Origin: Acidobacteriota bacterium
GTDB lineage: Bacteria > Acidobacteriota > Holophagae > Acanthopleuribacterales > Acanthopleuribacteraceae
Reading direction: 5' to 3'
DNA: 64,000 bases
NCBI GenBank assembly: GCA_002747255.1
Contig: PDUC01000033.1
Span: forward strand, 108,306 to 172,305
Position numbers and translations under genes: made by a program
Notes under the pieces: generated by a model
Database searches by the model: none
The model's input: only the letters and a program-made list of their open reading frames with translations
Told to the model about the DNA's origin: nothing
Shown here: piece after piece, positions 45,876 to 55,006 of the stretch
Layout of the letters: each line of letters starts with the position of its first letter
How positions within the stretch are numbered: position 1 is the first letter of the stretch

Positions 45876-46385
45876 AGATTCCCTCTTCTATCCAAGCAAA
45901 GTACTTGCAAGCGCTATTCTAGCCCGAATCGGTTTGTAGGTTCAATAAAATACTCAACATGGACATGCATTCTGCATCCGGTAGGTGTTTCAATCACAAC
46001 GGCAAAACATAGAGCCCTTACCAGCAAGGCATGCACAGACAAGCGACTGTATGGCCAACGCGATAAATGGAAAGTCACTTCGGACTTTGCTCGGTGAAAA
46101 CCAGAAACAAGAGAAAAAGGATGAGATCGCTAAATACAACCGCGGGCAACATGTACTTCACTTGATGTAGACATTCAAAGCGATAAAAACATATCCAACA
46201 CTCATCTGCTGACTCCACTGTATTTCAAAGCTGCGGTTGTTCAAGAAAATTCATAGTACAGCGCGAAATACACGGTATCGCAACCGCCGTTCTTGTGATA
46301 GACTGTCAAAAAGCCGACTAGTGCATCGTGTATTCCTTTTTAAGGGTGAAGCGATGTGTTTCAGCTGGTTACATTGGAGGTATTC
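45876..46385. other. 510-base divergent intergenic region
   Basis: This region separates the GTPase fusion (minus) from the Rossmann protein gene (plus). Short frames of about 60 codons on the plus strand have no ribosome-binding site or recognisable sequence. I found no convincing promoter pair, repeat or RNA. GGAGG at the right end serves the gene at 46386. Confidence 0.35.
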
Positions 46386-48011
46386 GTGGAAATTAAAGGA
46401 AAGAAAATACTCGTTTTAGGTGGATATGGACTCGTAGGGATGGCTGTTTGCCGTGAACTCATGCAAAGAAAGCCCGAAAAGATCATTGTTCACAGTCTGC
46501 ATCAAAGTGAAAGTGAAGAGGCACGGGATAAATTGAAGGCCGAATATGAAGGCACTGTTTTCACTGCGGCCAGCGGCGATATTTTCGGTCAAATGGGAGA
46601 GCAAAGCCTCCTTGAAAAATTGAAGGGGCAACTCGGGTCGCTGACCGATGACATGCTGCAAACCTTTTCACTCTACAAACTCCTTCAGGATGAAAAGCCC
46701 GACATCTTGATTGACTGTATCAACACGTCAACGGCCATTGCCTATCGAAACATCTACAAAACAGCCGATACCGTACTCGGTCAATTATCCAGTGAAACCT
46801 TGAGTGATGACGCGGTTGAATCGCTTCTTGATTCCATTTACATACCCAGATTGATACGTCACATACAAATACTCTACAGAGGCATGAAAGATTGCGGAAC
46901 CAAGTTCTACGTTAAAGTGGGAACCACTGGCACAGGTGGCATGGGTCTCAATATTCCCTATACGCATTCAGAAGAAAAACCCAGCCGCGTACTCCTGTCA
47001 AAGAGCGCCTTGGGTGGAGCTCACTCCTTGCTGCTCTTCCTGATGGCCAGAACGCCGGATGCACCGATTACCAAGGAACTCAAACCGGCAGCCGCCATTG
47101 GTTGGAAGAAAATAGCCTATGGCGAGATCAAGAAGAAAGGTCAGCCCATTCAAATAGAAACATCGAGACCCGTGGAAGTTGGCAGCACGTTCTCCACTCA
47201 CGATCCAAATGCAGCAGAAAGAACACAGGAGGTGTTGAAAAACGTCTTTATCGATACCGGTGAGAACGGTATATTCAGCCTCGAAGAGTTCTCCGCTTTG
47301 ACCACCGGTGAGCAAATGGAATTTGTCACCCCTGAAGAAATTGCAAAATACCTGGTGTTTGAAATTGAAGGCGGCAACACGGGTATGGACGTTGTCAACG
47401 CCCTGGACAATGCCACCATTGGTCCGTCCTACCGCGCAGGTCTCATGCGACACTGGGCTTTGGAGCAAATGGTGGAGCTGGAGCAGAAACACGATACGTT
47501 CAGCGTGGCCTACGAAATGCTTGGGCCGCCTCGTCTCAGTAAACTCCTGTTCGAGGCCCATCTCCTCAGAATCGCGTTTGGAGACATGGTTACCGTTCGC
47601 AAACAAAAGGCCGAACATATTTCAGAAGTTCTCACCAGGTTGATCATGGAAAAAGAAGAACTCGCCAACCAGATGATTTCTGTCGGTTTCCCCATCCTGC
47701 TGCCCGATGGAAAAATGATTCGCGGCACCAAGGTCATCATCCCCAGCGAAGCAGATAACGTCGAGGTGACTGAGGAAAAGAAAGAACAGTGGATCTACGA
47801 TGGCTGGGTCGATTTGCGAGTTGAAAACTGTCAAGCATGGATCGACCGCTTCATCAAAATACACAACGACCTGAAAAATCACATCCAGGGCGATACCTCC
47901 AGCAGGTACCTCCGAAATGAGCGTTTCTGGCACCATGAAGATCAAATCCTGCCAGGAAAGGTGGTTGGCTGGATTTTTGCCAAAGAAGAGAAAGGTGCTC
48001 GTATGAAGTAA
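46386..48011 (+). CDS. Large Rossmann-fold (SDR-like) protein of unknown function
   Basis: This 541-residue protein starts with a Rossmann nucleotide-binding motif, ILVLGGYGLVGMAVCREL, and looks like an NAD(P)-dependent epimerase/dehydratase relative in its N-terminal 250 residues. KFYVKVGTTGTGGMGLNIPYTHSE appears where an active site might be. The C-terminal half is not familiar and has no membrane segments. The GTG start at 46386 follows TTGGAGG by six bases; the frame extends upstream without support. It is a single gene with a hairpin after it. I do not know its substrate. Confidence 0.6.
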   Translation: MEIKGKKILVLGGYGLVGMAVCRELMQRKPEKIIVHSLHQSESEEARDKLKAEYEGTVFTAASGDIFGQMGEQSLLEKLKGQLGSLTDDMLQTFSLYKLLQDEKPDILIDCINTSTAIAYRNIYKTADTVLGQLSSETLSDDAVESLLDSIYIPRLIRHIQILYRGMKDCGTKFYVKVGTTGTGGMGLNIPYTHSEEKPSRVLLSKSALGGAHSLLLFLMARTPDAPITKELKPAAAIGWKKIAYGEIKKKGQPIQIETSRPVEVGSTFSTHDPNAAERTQEVLKNVFIDTGENGIFSLEEFSALTTGEQMEFVTPEEIAKYLVFEIEGGNTGMDVVNALDNATIGPSYRAGLMRHWALEQMVELEQKHDTFSVAYEMLGPPRLSKLLFEAHLLRIAFGDMVTVRKQKAEHISEVLTRLIMEKEELANQMISVGFPILLPDGKMIRGTKVIIPSEADNVEVTEEKKEQWIYDGWVDLRVENCQAWIDRFIKIHNDLKNHIQGDTSSRYLRNERFWHHEDQILPGKVVGWIFAKEEKGARMK

Positions 48012-48035
48012 TCTGCGTTTGTTTTACCAACTCAC

Positions 48036-48084
48036 GAAGGCACGGGCTTTGCGAAACATGGTTTTCCATATGACCCGTGCCTTT
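48036..48084 (+). terminator. Probable terminator after the Rossmann gene
   Basis: AAGGCACGGG (48037-48046) pairs with CCCGTGCCTT (48073-48082), followed by TT. The intervening 26 bases can form a smaller inner stem. The loop is larger than normal. Confidence 0.5.
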
Positions 48085-48264
48085 TCAGTTGAGAAGGCAG
48101 GAAAACAAGTGAGTGCGCTTGAAACGGATAAACGGTGTGATGCGAACCTCTCATAAAGTATGTTTTACAAATAAGACCTTTTTTTTGGGAAAAAACAAGA
48201 TGACTGGAAAACTGCGCAATAAGCATGAAATATCCCGAAAAAAATCCATGTATACAAATTTACA

Positions 48265-48293
48265 TTGACAAAGCAAGTGATTAATACTACATT
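48265..48293 (+). promoter_or_regulatory. Sigma-70-type promoter of the SBBP-repeat gene
   Basis: A perfect TTGACA (48265-48270) and TACATT (48288-48293) are spaced 17 bases apart in very A/T-rich DNA, about 55 bases before the ATG at 48347. The rest of the 335-base gap from 48012 holds only the terminator-like hairpin. Confidence 0.65.
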
Positions 48294-48346
48294 TTTTAAT
48301 TAATTTATCACTACAATTCATGACTTTTTATTCACGCGAGGAATTT

Positions 48347-51205
48347 ATGAAAACGTCTTTTTCAATAGTCAGTTTTTTTTTCGTAGTGGGGGTAAGTTGT
48401 TTTACTTTGGGTCAGGAGCAAACTGCCGGAGAACAAACAGCGGTTCAATCTTACAAGGTAGCGCCGTGTTATTTTATCCCCAACCGTGTTAATCACAAAA
48501 CAGGCAAGCGCCTGATTGATGATCCACAGGTCACCGCTTTCGTGCAATCCCAAAAGGGCAGGGTGCTGTTCACGCCCAGTGGAGCCTATATGGGTGTGAC
48601 AGTTCCAGTAGATGAGCCACCGAAACCCGGTACCTTGAACCTCAACAAACAGATGGTAAGTTCAGCTGTCCAAACCCGAACCGTGGTTTTAAAGACGGGT
48701 TTTTCCCGTGCTCAGGCGAACAAGCGCAGTATGGTTCCCCGGCTGGAGGAAGTGACTTCCGGCACGGTCCATTTCCTGTCAGGGCCGAAAGAGCAATGGC
48801 GTACCCATGTTCCCACCTACCGCAAACTCGTTTACGACCGGGTTTGGGATGGCATTGATCTGGAATACCTCGGATACATGGACCGCCTCGAATTTCGTCT
48901 GAAACTGGAAGCAGGCAGTGACCCCGCGCAAATTGTCATGGAAACGGGCGGTAAGGATCTGCAAGTTTTAGAAGACGGTCGCCTGGTTGTCTCTCTGGCT
49001 GGAGCGGAGCTGATATGGAGCGCGCCCTTTGCCTATCAGAACATCAACCGGCAGCGCATTGCAGTTGCCGTTGAGTATCGCTTATTGAGTGGCGGTACAT
49101 TGGGATTCAAATTGGGAGACTATGACGCGTCTTTCCCATTGGTCATCGATCCTTTCATATCCTGGAGCACCTTCCTGGGTGGCACTGGTAATGTGACTGA
49201 TGCAGGTCAAAATATTGCAGTAGACAGTGCAGACCATGTCTATGTGACGGGTATTACCGAATCCAGTGGATTCCCAACCACAAGCGGCGCCTATGACCTG
49301 ATCCACAATGGTAACCGTGATGTGTTTGTGAGTAAGTTGAGCGGTGATGGCAGTGAATTGCTTTACTCTACCTTCCTCGGTGGCTCCAATGATGATATTG
49401 CTACAGGGCTTGCACTGGACAGCAGCGGCAAGATCTATGTGGCCGGCACGACAAAATCCAGTGATTATCCGACCACAATCGGTGCCTATAGCGAATTGTA
49501 CAATGGTGGTGATAGTGATGTGTTTGTGAGTGTGTTGAACAGTGATGGAAGTGATTTGATTTACTCCACTTTCCTCGGTGGCGCAAGTAGTGACGAAGCC
49601 AGGTGGCTCGCTTTGGATGACAGTGGCAGCGCTTACGTGACGGGCTCGACAAATGGCAGTGATTACCCGACCACAACCGGTGCCTATGACGTGAGCTACA
49701 ATGGTGGCAGTTATGATGTGTTTGTGACCAAGTTGAGCAGTGACGGCAGAGAATTGCTTTATTCCACCTTCATTGGCAGCACAGGTTGGGACATAGGCAG
49801 CGGGATTGCGGTGGACACCGACGGCAACGCCTATGTGACGGGTTGGACCGATAGGAGTTCATTCCCGATCACAGTCGGCGCTTATGACCCATTTTATAAC
49901 GGCACTTATGATGCGTTTGTGACTAAACTGAGTCACGATGGCAGCGCGTTGCATTACTCCACTTTCCTGGGTGGCTGGGCTTTTGATGTTGGCATGAGAA
50001 TCGGTGTGGACACTGACGGCAATGCCTACGTGGCGGGCTGGACCCAATCCAGTGGATTTCCAACCACAGCTGATGCCTATGATAACATTTACAATGGTAA
50101 CAAGGATGTGTATGTGAGTAAACTGAGCCGCGATGGCAGTCAGTTGCTTTATTCAAGCTTCTTCGGTGGTACGGATGATGAACTACTCAACGCGATTGCA
50201 GTGGACGAAAGACAAAGCGTTCATGTGACGGGCTATACCCAATCCAGTGGATACCCGACCACAAGCGATGCCTATGACGAAACCCACAATGGCGGACAGG
50301 ATGTGTTTGTCAGTGTGCTGAACCTGAACGATGGTAACAGTGAATTGAGTTATTCCACCTTCATCGGCGGCATGTTTAACGAAGCTGGCTCAGGGATTGC
50401 CTTTGACAGCAGCGGTAATTCCTATGTGACGGGCTATACCGAATCAAGTGATTACCCGTCTACAAGCGGAGCCTATGACGATACGCACAATGGTGCCGCT
50501 GACGTCTTTGTTACAAAAATCGTCTTATCAGTTCCCGATCAGCCAGGAACCATCTCTGGAGCATACCATGTTTGTGGCGGTGATACGGGTGAGGTCTACT
50601 CCATCAGTGACATTTTAGAAGCCACAAACTACACCTGGACAGTTCCGCCCGATGCGACCATCACCGCTGGACAGGGAACCACAGCCATAACAGTGGATTT
50701 CGGTTTCGTCTCAGGTGATGTGACGGTAACCGCCGAAAATGTCAATGGCGATAGTGAGCCGCAAATTCTATCCGTGACGGTACACAATCAATTTTTTACA
50801 TGGGTCACTCCGCAAGCAGCGGCACAGGGGTTGGATCCACTCATTTTCACTGTTTACGATGCGTGCGGCATAGGTGCCTTGAGCTACAACTGGACGAATT
50901 TGACCACCGGAGATACCTACACGGTAAATCCGCTGGAATTACCTGTGGTTAGCCAAAATACAGATCTGGAATTGGTTGTAACGGATCAAAACATGGCTGA
51001 GTCCGCAAATCACATTCGGGTTCTCTGTCATGCCTCGAACATACTGGATCTCGATGAAGACGGTTACAATACAATAAAAGACCTGTGGATGTTGTGCCCG
51101 AACTGGCTTCAGGATTATCCCGATGATCCCAGTGGCGATGGTGTCATCGATGTGCGGGATTTTCTATTCATCAACATGGATGATCCCGTACCCGCTGCCC
51201 CATAG
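48347..51205 (+). CDS. Secreted SBBP beta-propeller repeat protein with PKD-like and dockerin-like C-terminus
   Basis: This 952-residue exported protein has a signal peptide (SFFFVVGVSCFTLG). A conserved N-terminal region to about residue 265 includes YRKLVYDRVWDGIDLEYLG. Seven SBBP-type repeats of about 66 residues follow, each with YSTFLGG, DSSGKIYVAGTT and YPTTxGAY-like elements, forming a likely beta-propeller. A PKD-like segment comes near 740-810 (YTWTVPPDATITAGQGT), then another Ig-like part. The last 55 residues look like a dockerin: LDEDGYNTIKDLWML and DPSGDGVIDVRDFLFINMD, two Asp-rich calcium-loop motifs. The ATG at 48347 is preceded by GAGGAA. It probably acts at the cell surface or outside. 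Confidence 0.85.
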   Translation: MKTSFSIVSFFFVVGVSCFTLGQEQTAGEQTAVQSYKVAPCYFIPNRVNHKTGKRLIDDPQVTAFVQSQKGRVLFTPSGAYMGVTVPVDEPPKPGTLNLNKQMVSSAVQTRTVVLKTGFSRAQANKRSMVPRLEEVTSGTVHFLSGPKEQWRTHVPTYRKLVYDRVWDGIDLEYLGYMDRLEFRLKLEAGSDPAQIVMETGGKDLQVLEDGRLVVSLAGAELIWSAPFAYQNINRQRIAVAVEYRLLSGGTLGFKLGDYDASFPLVIDPFISWSTFLGGTGNVTDAGQNIAVDSADHVYVTGITESSGFPTTSGAYDLIHNGNRDVFVSKLSGDGSELLYSTFLGGSNDDIATGLALDSSGKIYVAGTTKSSDYPTTIGAYSELYNGGDSDVFVSVLNSDGSDLIYSTFLGGASSDEARWLALDDSGSAYVTGSTNGSDYPTTTGAYDVSYNGGSYDVFVTKLSSDGRELLYSTFIGSTGWDIGSGIAVDTDGNAYVTGWTDRSSFPITVGAYDPFYNGTYDAFVTKLSHDGSALHYSTFLGGWAFDVGMRIGVDTDGNAYVAGWTQSSGFPTTADAYDNIYNGNKDVYVSKLSRDGSQLLYSSFFGGTDDELLNAIAVDERQSVHVTGYTQSSGYPTTSDAYDETHNGGQDVFVSVLNLNDGNSELSYSTFIGGMFNEAGSGIAFDSSGNSYVTGYTESSDYPSTSGAYDDTHNGAADVFVTKIVLSVPDQPGTISGAYHVCGGDTGEVYSISDILEATNYTWTVPPDATITAGQGTTAITVDFGFVSGDVTVTAENVNGDSEPQILSVTVHNQFFTWVTPQAAAQGLDPLIFTVYDACGIGALSYNWTNLTTGDTYTVNPLELPVVSQNTDLELVVTDQNMAESANHIRVLCHASNILDLDEDGYNTIKDLWMLCPNWLQDYPDDPSGDGVIDVRDFLFINMDDPVPAAP
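49160..50525 (+). repeat. Seven tandem repeats of about 198 bases encoding SBBP units
   Basis: Units start near 49160, 49360, 49560, 49755, 49950, 50150 and 50345, each with a diverged form of TATTCCACTTTCCTCGGTGG. DNA identity between units is partial, so the array is old rather than newly amplified. It lies wholly within the SBBP gene. Confidence 0.8.
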
Positions 51206-51269
51206 AAGAGTCAGCAGGATCACCCGGCCGCCAACACATGGATAGACGAAACACAAAACTCAACAAATA

Positions 51270-51300
51270 CCCTGAAAACGCCCTTTCAGCGTTTTCAGGG
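51270..51300. terminator. Hairpin between convergent SBBP and tricorn genes (first)
   Basis: Twelve-base perfect arms CCCTGAAAACGC/GCGTTTTCAGGG surround a seven-base loop, without a T-run. It lies 65 bases after the SBBP stop. Confidence 0.5.
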
Positions 51301-51334
51301 CGTATGCCAAAAGGGGTTTGCCCTTAAATACAAA

Positions 51335-51366
51335 ATCCCTTCGGGACAATCGAGTCCCGAAGGGAT
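51335..51366. terminator. Hairpin between convergent SBBP and tricorn genes (second)
   Basis: Thirteen-base perfect arms ATCCCTTCGGGAC/GTCCCGAAGGGAT enclose AATCGA. It lies 45 bases beyond the stop of the tricorn-like gene and may end its transcript. Confidence 0.55.
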
Positions 51367-51410
51367 GTCAAAAGAGATGGAAGATTTTCGTCCTGAGTTG
51401 GTATTTTGTG

Positions 51411-54400
51411 TTACTTCCCAGAGGAAGCCTTCACTTTTTCAAGAAGCACTTCAACAGCTTTATTCAACTGTTGATCCACACCTATCCGAACTTTTTCATA
51501 TTGATTTTCCTGTTTGATATCGGGTTCCAATTGCTGATTTTCAAGGTAGTTGCCATTGACATCCACAGAACCGACCTGAGGAATACCGTAAACAATGCTG
51601 GGATCATGAAGTTTTTCCCACCAAACAGCTGTCATGGTTCCCGGTACCGGCATACCGATGACGGGTCCAATTTTCAGTGTTTGGTAAACGTAGGGGAAGG
51701 CATGAGCGTCGGAGTAGTTACTTTCGCTTACTAAAATGGCCGAGGGTTTGGTCCACTTGGTCATGGGATCCCAACCCATTTCGACCCCTCTGGGTTGGTA
51801 GGTGACGTACTTGAAGCCGCTCAGCAAGGTTGCCAAATCATCGTGCAGCCAACCGCCGCCGTTAAAGCGCGTATCCACAATAAGCGCTTTTTTGTGGGCG
51901 TTCCGACCCATGACATCGCTGTAAACCTTGCGGAAGCTCTGGCTGTCCATACCCCTGACATGGGTGTAACCAATGGTTCCGTTTGAGAGTTTGTCCACTT
52001 GTTCTCTGCAGCGTTTGACCCACCTCTCATAGAGCAGCTGGTTTTCCTGACTGCCAGAAATGGGTTTGACGGTTTCCTGCCACTGGTTGCCTGTCTTGGG
52101 ATTCAGGAAGGATATCAGTGTGGGTTTACCTGCTGTATCGCCCATAAGCTGCCAGAAATCAACCGATTGGTCTATTTTCTTCCCGTTAATTGCTTCAATT
52201 ATATCGCCAGCCGCAGCCCTGGACTTTTCCTTGATAAGAGGGCTTTTGTCCATAATTTCGGCAATTTTGACACCATCGCCCTTGTAAGTCCAATCGATGA
52301 AAAGACCCAGTTTCCCGGTTTTTTTGCCGGTGCTTTTGGCAGGTCGATATTTGGAGCCCGTATGCGATCCGTTGAGTTCGCCCAACATCTCGCTGAGCAT
52401 TTCGGTAAAGTCATAGTGATTGTTGATATGCTTTAAGAAGGGCTTGTATGCCTCCTGATAGCGTTCCCAATCAACTCCGTGCAGGTTGGGGTCGTACCAT
52501 TTTTCATTGACAAGTCTCCAAACGTGGTCAAAGTAGGCGCGATACTCACAGAACGCGCGACTCTCCAGCTGCGCGCTAAATGAAATGGCTTCCCGTTTCT
52601 TTTTAGCTATGTCGTACGCGACAATTTGACCGCCGTTGATCATAAAGAGCACTTTGCCATCTTGGTCCATACACAAGCTGTGACTCCAGCCCTTGAGTTT
52701 CTGGAGTTTAGAGATGGATTTTTTCCTGAGATCGGTTTCCCAGAGATCGAAACCGTCTTCATAGCGCGTCAGGGTGTAGAGTTTCTGTTCGTCTTTGGAT
52801 AAAAGACTCTCGGCAACGGAAGCGGCGTGAAGAGTGAGGCGAGCCATTCTGTCTTCAAGTCCGTCCCACTCAATGACCACCGGATGCTCTTCTTTGGTTT
52901 TTTCTTCCTTGCTGTCTTTCTCCTCTGTTTTCTTTTCTTTTTTATCTTCTTTTTCCTTCTGTTCTTTATCGTACGCGTATTCTTCTTCCGAAAGTTGGTA
53001 GGTGTCATAGGCCTCCTGTGTCAGGAACAGGCCGTAGACATCCTCCTGAGAGCCCCAACTGCCGTGACTTCTAAGTCCCTGACGATCGGTATGCCAATAA
53101 ATCAGCTTGCCGTCGGCACTCCACTTGGGTCTGCGGTCGCTGTAACCGCTTGGGGCCAGAACCTTGAGTTCACCTTTCCCGCTGGCTGGTATCAAACCCA
53201 GGTCAGAACGGAACAGGTGATTATCGGAATACTGCACGGCGAAGTACTTGCCATCGGGTGACCATTGATACCACTGATCGCCATCCGAATACGAGTAACT
53301 CTGGCTGCCGTCGAGAATGGTTCGGATTTTTTTGGTTTCCAGGTTAATCACTTTTAAAGCGGTTCGATCGCAAAGATAAGCCACTTCCTTGTCATCAGGG
53401 GAGTAGGCTGCCTGGAATGTTTCATGTTCGTTTTTCAGAATGGCTTCTTCCTTGAGCAGTGTGGATGATGCAAAGCCGTTTTCCTCTTCGCGTACTTTTT
53501 TGGTTTGATAGAGATTCCAGCTTCCGTCCCTTTCCGCCGCATACAGCAGAGCCTTGCCATCATGACTGAAACTGACACTTCTCTCCTGGCCTGGTGTGTT
53601 CGTGATCCTCTTGGTGGTATTGTATTTGACGGAAGTGACAAAGATCTCTCCGCGAATGACGAAGGCCACTTCGTCACCGTCCGGGGAAACGGCTATTTCA
53701 CTGATACCGTCACGCAGCGGTAGGGTGCGCGTTTCACCGGTGTCAATGTCCGAATAGATCTGGACATGGAGTTTAACCGGCTTTTGACCTTCCAGCATGG
53801 TGTAAATTTCACCGTGATAGCCAAAACAGAGTTTTCCGGTTTTAGAAATGGAGAGGAAACGAACGGGGTGAGTGTCAAAATGGGTGATCTGCTCCACTTT
53901 GTCAGGGGAACGCAAGTCCATTTTGTAGATGTTGAAACTGCCCCGGTTCATTTCTGAAAGATAGTAGAGCGATTTCCCGTCAGCAGAGGGGACAGGTGAG
54001 CGGTCTTCGCCCGCGTTATTCGTGAGTTTGCGATGAGTCCTGGACTTGACATCGTAGGCCCAAATATCGCGCGCAACGGAACTGGTGTGGTGTTTCCGCC
54101 AGATGTTCTCATAGCCTTTTCGGTCGTAGTAGTAGAGGGTGTCGCCATTGGGTCCGTAAACAGCGCCAAGAGCCGGTGTGGTTAGAACCTGTTCCGTTCT
54201 GCCGCCCATAACCGGAACCCGGTAGAGCTCGGGCAAAACACCGGAAGGGAACATCGCGTTTTCCGCCGTATCCTGAATGACCGCGGAAAAGAGAACGTAA
54301 GAGCCATCCGGCGAGAAACCGGACGGTGTTTCCGTGGCGGAATGGAAGGTCAATCTGCTTGCTTTTCCTCCCTCGGAAGGCACAAGATAGATGTCCAGAC

Positions 54401-54671
54401 TGCCGTGACGATCCGAAGAAAAGGCAATATGCCTGCCATCAGGCGACCAAACCGGTCTTGAATCGTAAGCCGTGTTTGCGACAATGAGAACGGCTCTACC
54501 TCCGTTGGCATCGACGGTGTAGATGTTTCCCTGATAGGCGAAGGCAATGTGCGTGCCATCAGGCGAAATGGAGGGGTATCTCATCCAGAGTGGTGTTTCG
54601 GCTGCTGAAGCGGCAAAACTCCCCATGATCAACAAAATCGCGGACGTCATGAGATTGAACTTGGTTCCCAT
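51411..54671 (-). CDS. Tricorn-like protease (WD40 propellers, PDZ, S41 peptidase), secreted
   Basis: This 1086-residue protein has a signal peptide (to ASAAETP). Two beta-propeller regions follow (about 25-330 and 331-660), with repeated SPDGTHIAF, SPDGRHIAFSSD and WSPDGKYFAV elements. A Lys/Glu-rich insertion at about 555-590 is unusual. The core domain starts near 680 with VWRLVNEKWYDPNLHGVDW, then the catalytic-His block LNGSHTGS, a PDZ domain (AAAGDIIEAINGK) and the S41 block with VDTRFNGGGW and ESNYSDAHAFP, where Ser before Asp is the nucleophile. Tricorn proteases trim peptides; the signal peptide places this one in the periplasm. Confidence 0.88.
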   Translation of the reverse strand: MGTKFNLMTSAILLIMGSFAASAAETPLWMRYPSISPDGTHIAFAYQGNIYTVDANGGRAVLIVANTAYDSRPVWSPDGRHIAFSSDRHGSLDIYLVPSEGGKASRLTFHSATETPSGFSPDGSYVLFSAVIQDTAENAMFPSGVLPELYRVPVMGGRTEQVLTTPALGAVYGPNGDTLYYYDRKGYENIWRKHHTSSVARDIWAYDVKSRTHRKLTNNAGEDRSPVPSADGKSLYYLSEMNRGSFNIYKMDLRSPDKVEQITHFDTHPVRFLSISKTGKLCFGYHGEIYTMLEGQKPVKLHVQIYSDIDTGETRTLPLRDGISEIAVSPDGDEVAFVIRGEIFVTSVKYNTTKRITNTPGQERSVSFSHDGKALLYAAERDGSWNLYQTKKVREEENGFASSTLLKEEAILKNEHETFQAAYSPDDKEVAYLCDRTALKVINLETKKIRTILDGSQSYSYSDGDQWYQWSPDGKYFAVQYSDNHLFRSDLGLIPASGKGELKVLAPSGYSDRRPKWSADGKLIYWHTDRQGLRSHGSWGSQEDVYGLFLTQEAYDTYQLSEEEYAYDKEQKEKEDKKEKKTEEKDSKEEKTKEEHPVVIEWDGLEDRMARLTLHAASVAESLLSKDEQKLYTLTRYEDGFDLWETDLRKKSISKLQKLKGWSHSLCMDQDGKVLFMINGGQIVAYDIAKKKREAISFSAQLESRAFCEYRAYFDHVWRLVNEKWYDPNLHGVDWERYQEAYKPFLKHINNHYDFTEMLSEMLGELNGSHTGSKYRPAKSTGKKTGKLGLFIDWTYKGDGVKIAEIMDKSPLIKEKSRAAAGDIIEAINGKKIDQSVDFWQLMGDTAGKPTLISFLNPKTGNQWQETVKPISGSQENQLLYERWVKRCREQVDKLSNGTIGYTHVRGMDSQSFRKVYSDVMGRNAHKKALIVDTRFNGGGWLHDDLATLLSGFKYVTYQPRGVEMGWDPMTKWTKPSAILVSESNYSDAHAFPYVYQTLKIGPVIGMPVPGTMTAVWWEKLHDPSIVYGIPQVGSVDVNGNYLENQQLEPDIKQENQYEKVRIGVDQQLNKAVEVLLEKVKASSGK

Positions 54672-55006
54672 AGCTGAACTCCTTGGTTTTTCTTAGTTTT
54701 CAGGCTGTTTTTTCTCATTGTAAGGACATTAACTGCGGTAACTGCTTTACTGGCAGTAAAGCAGTTATAAATCGGTGTCTTTATAAGTCAGATGTGCACA
54801 AAATGCTCTCTTTCAGGTGTCGTGTACGGTGTTGCCGCCATTTTTCAAAAGATATTTTCCAGCTGAAAACACCGCAGAGCAAGAGCATCGCGAACTGTAC
54901 TGTGTTGACAGAAGTGACACGGCATAGTTCGGTGATATTCCATAATTCTAGCACAGCTGATTGGGCAAAATACGTAAAGAAACGGTCACTTTTTCATTTA
55001 TGCAAC
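54672..55006. other. 335-base region between tricorn-like and DUF4340 genes
   Basis: Both flanking genes are on the minus strand. The region must hold the tricorn promoter and the end of the DUF4340 transcript. A 12-base perfect hairpin, AACTGCTTTACT-GGC-AGTAAAGCAGTT, lies at 54740-54766. No T-run follows; it could be a terminator or an operator for the tricorn gene. Frames here look spurious. Confidence 0.4.

Noticed and set aside
45867-46419. Several frames of about 60-76 codons in the 510-base gap before the Rossmann gene
   Set aside because: No ribosome-binding sites, no shared features with real genes, and they overlap one another.
49160-50525. Periodic DNA repeats as a CRISPR-like or satellite array
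   Set aside because: The period of about 198 bases is in frame and encodes SBBP protein repeats.
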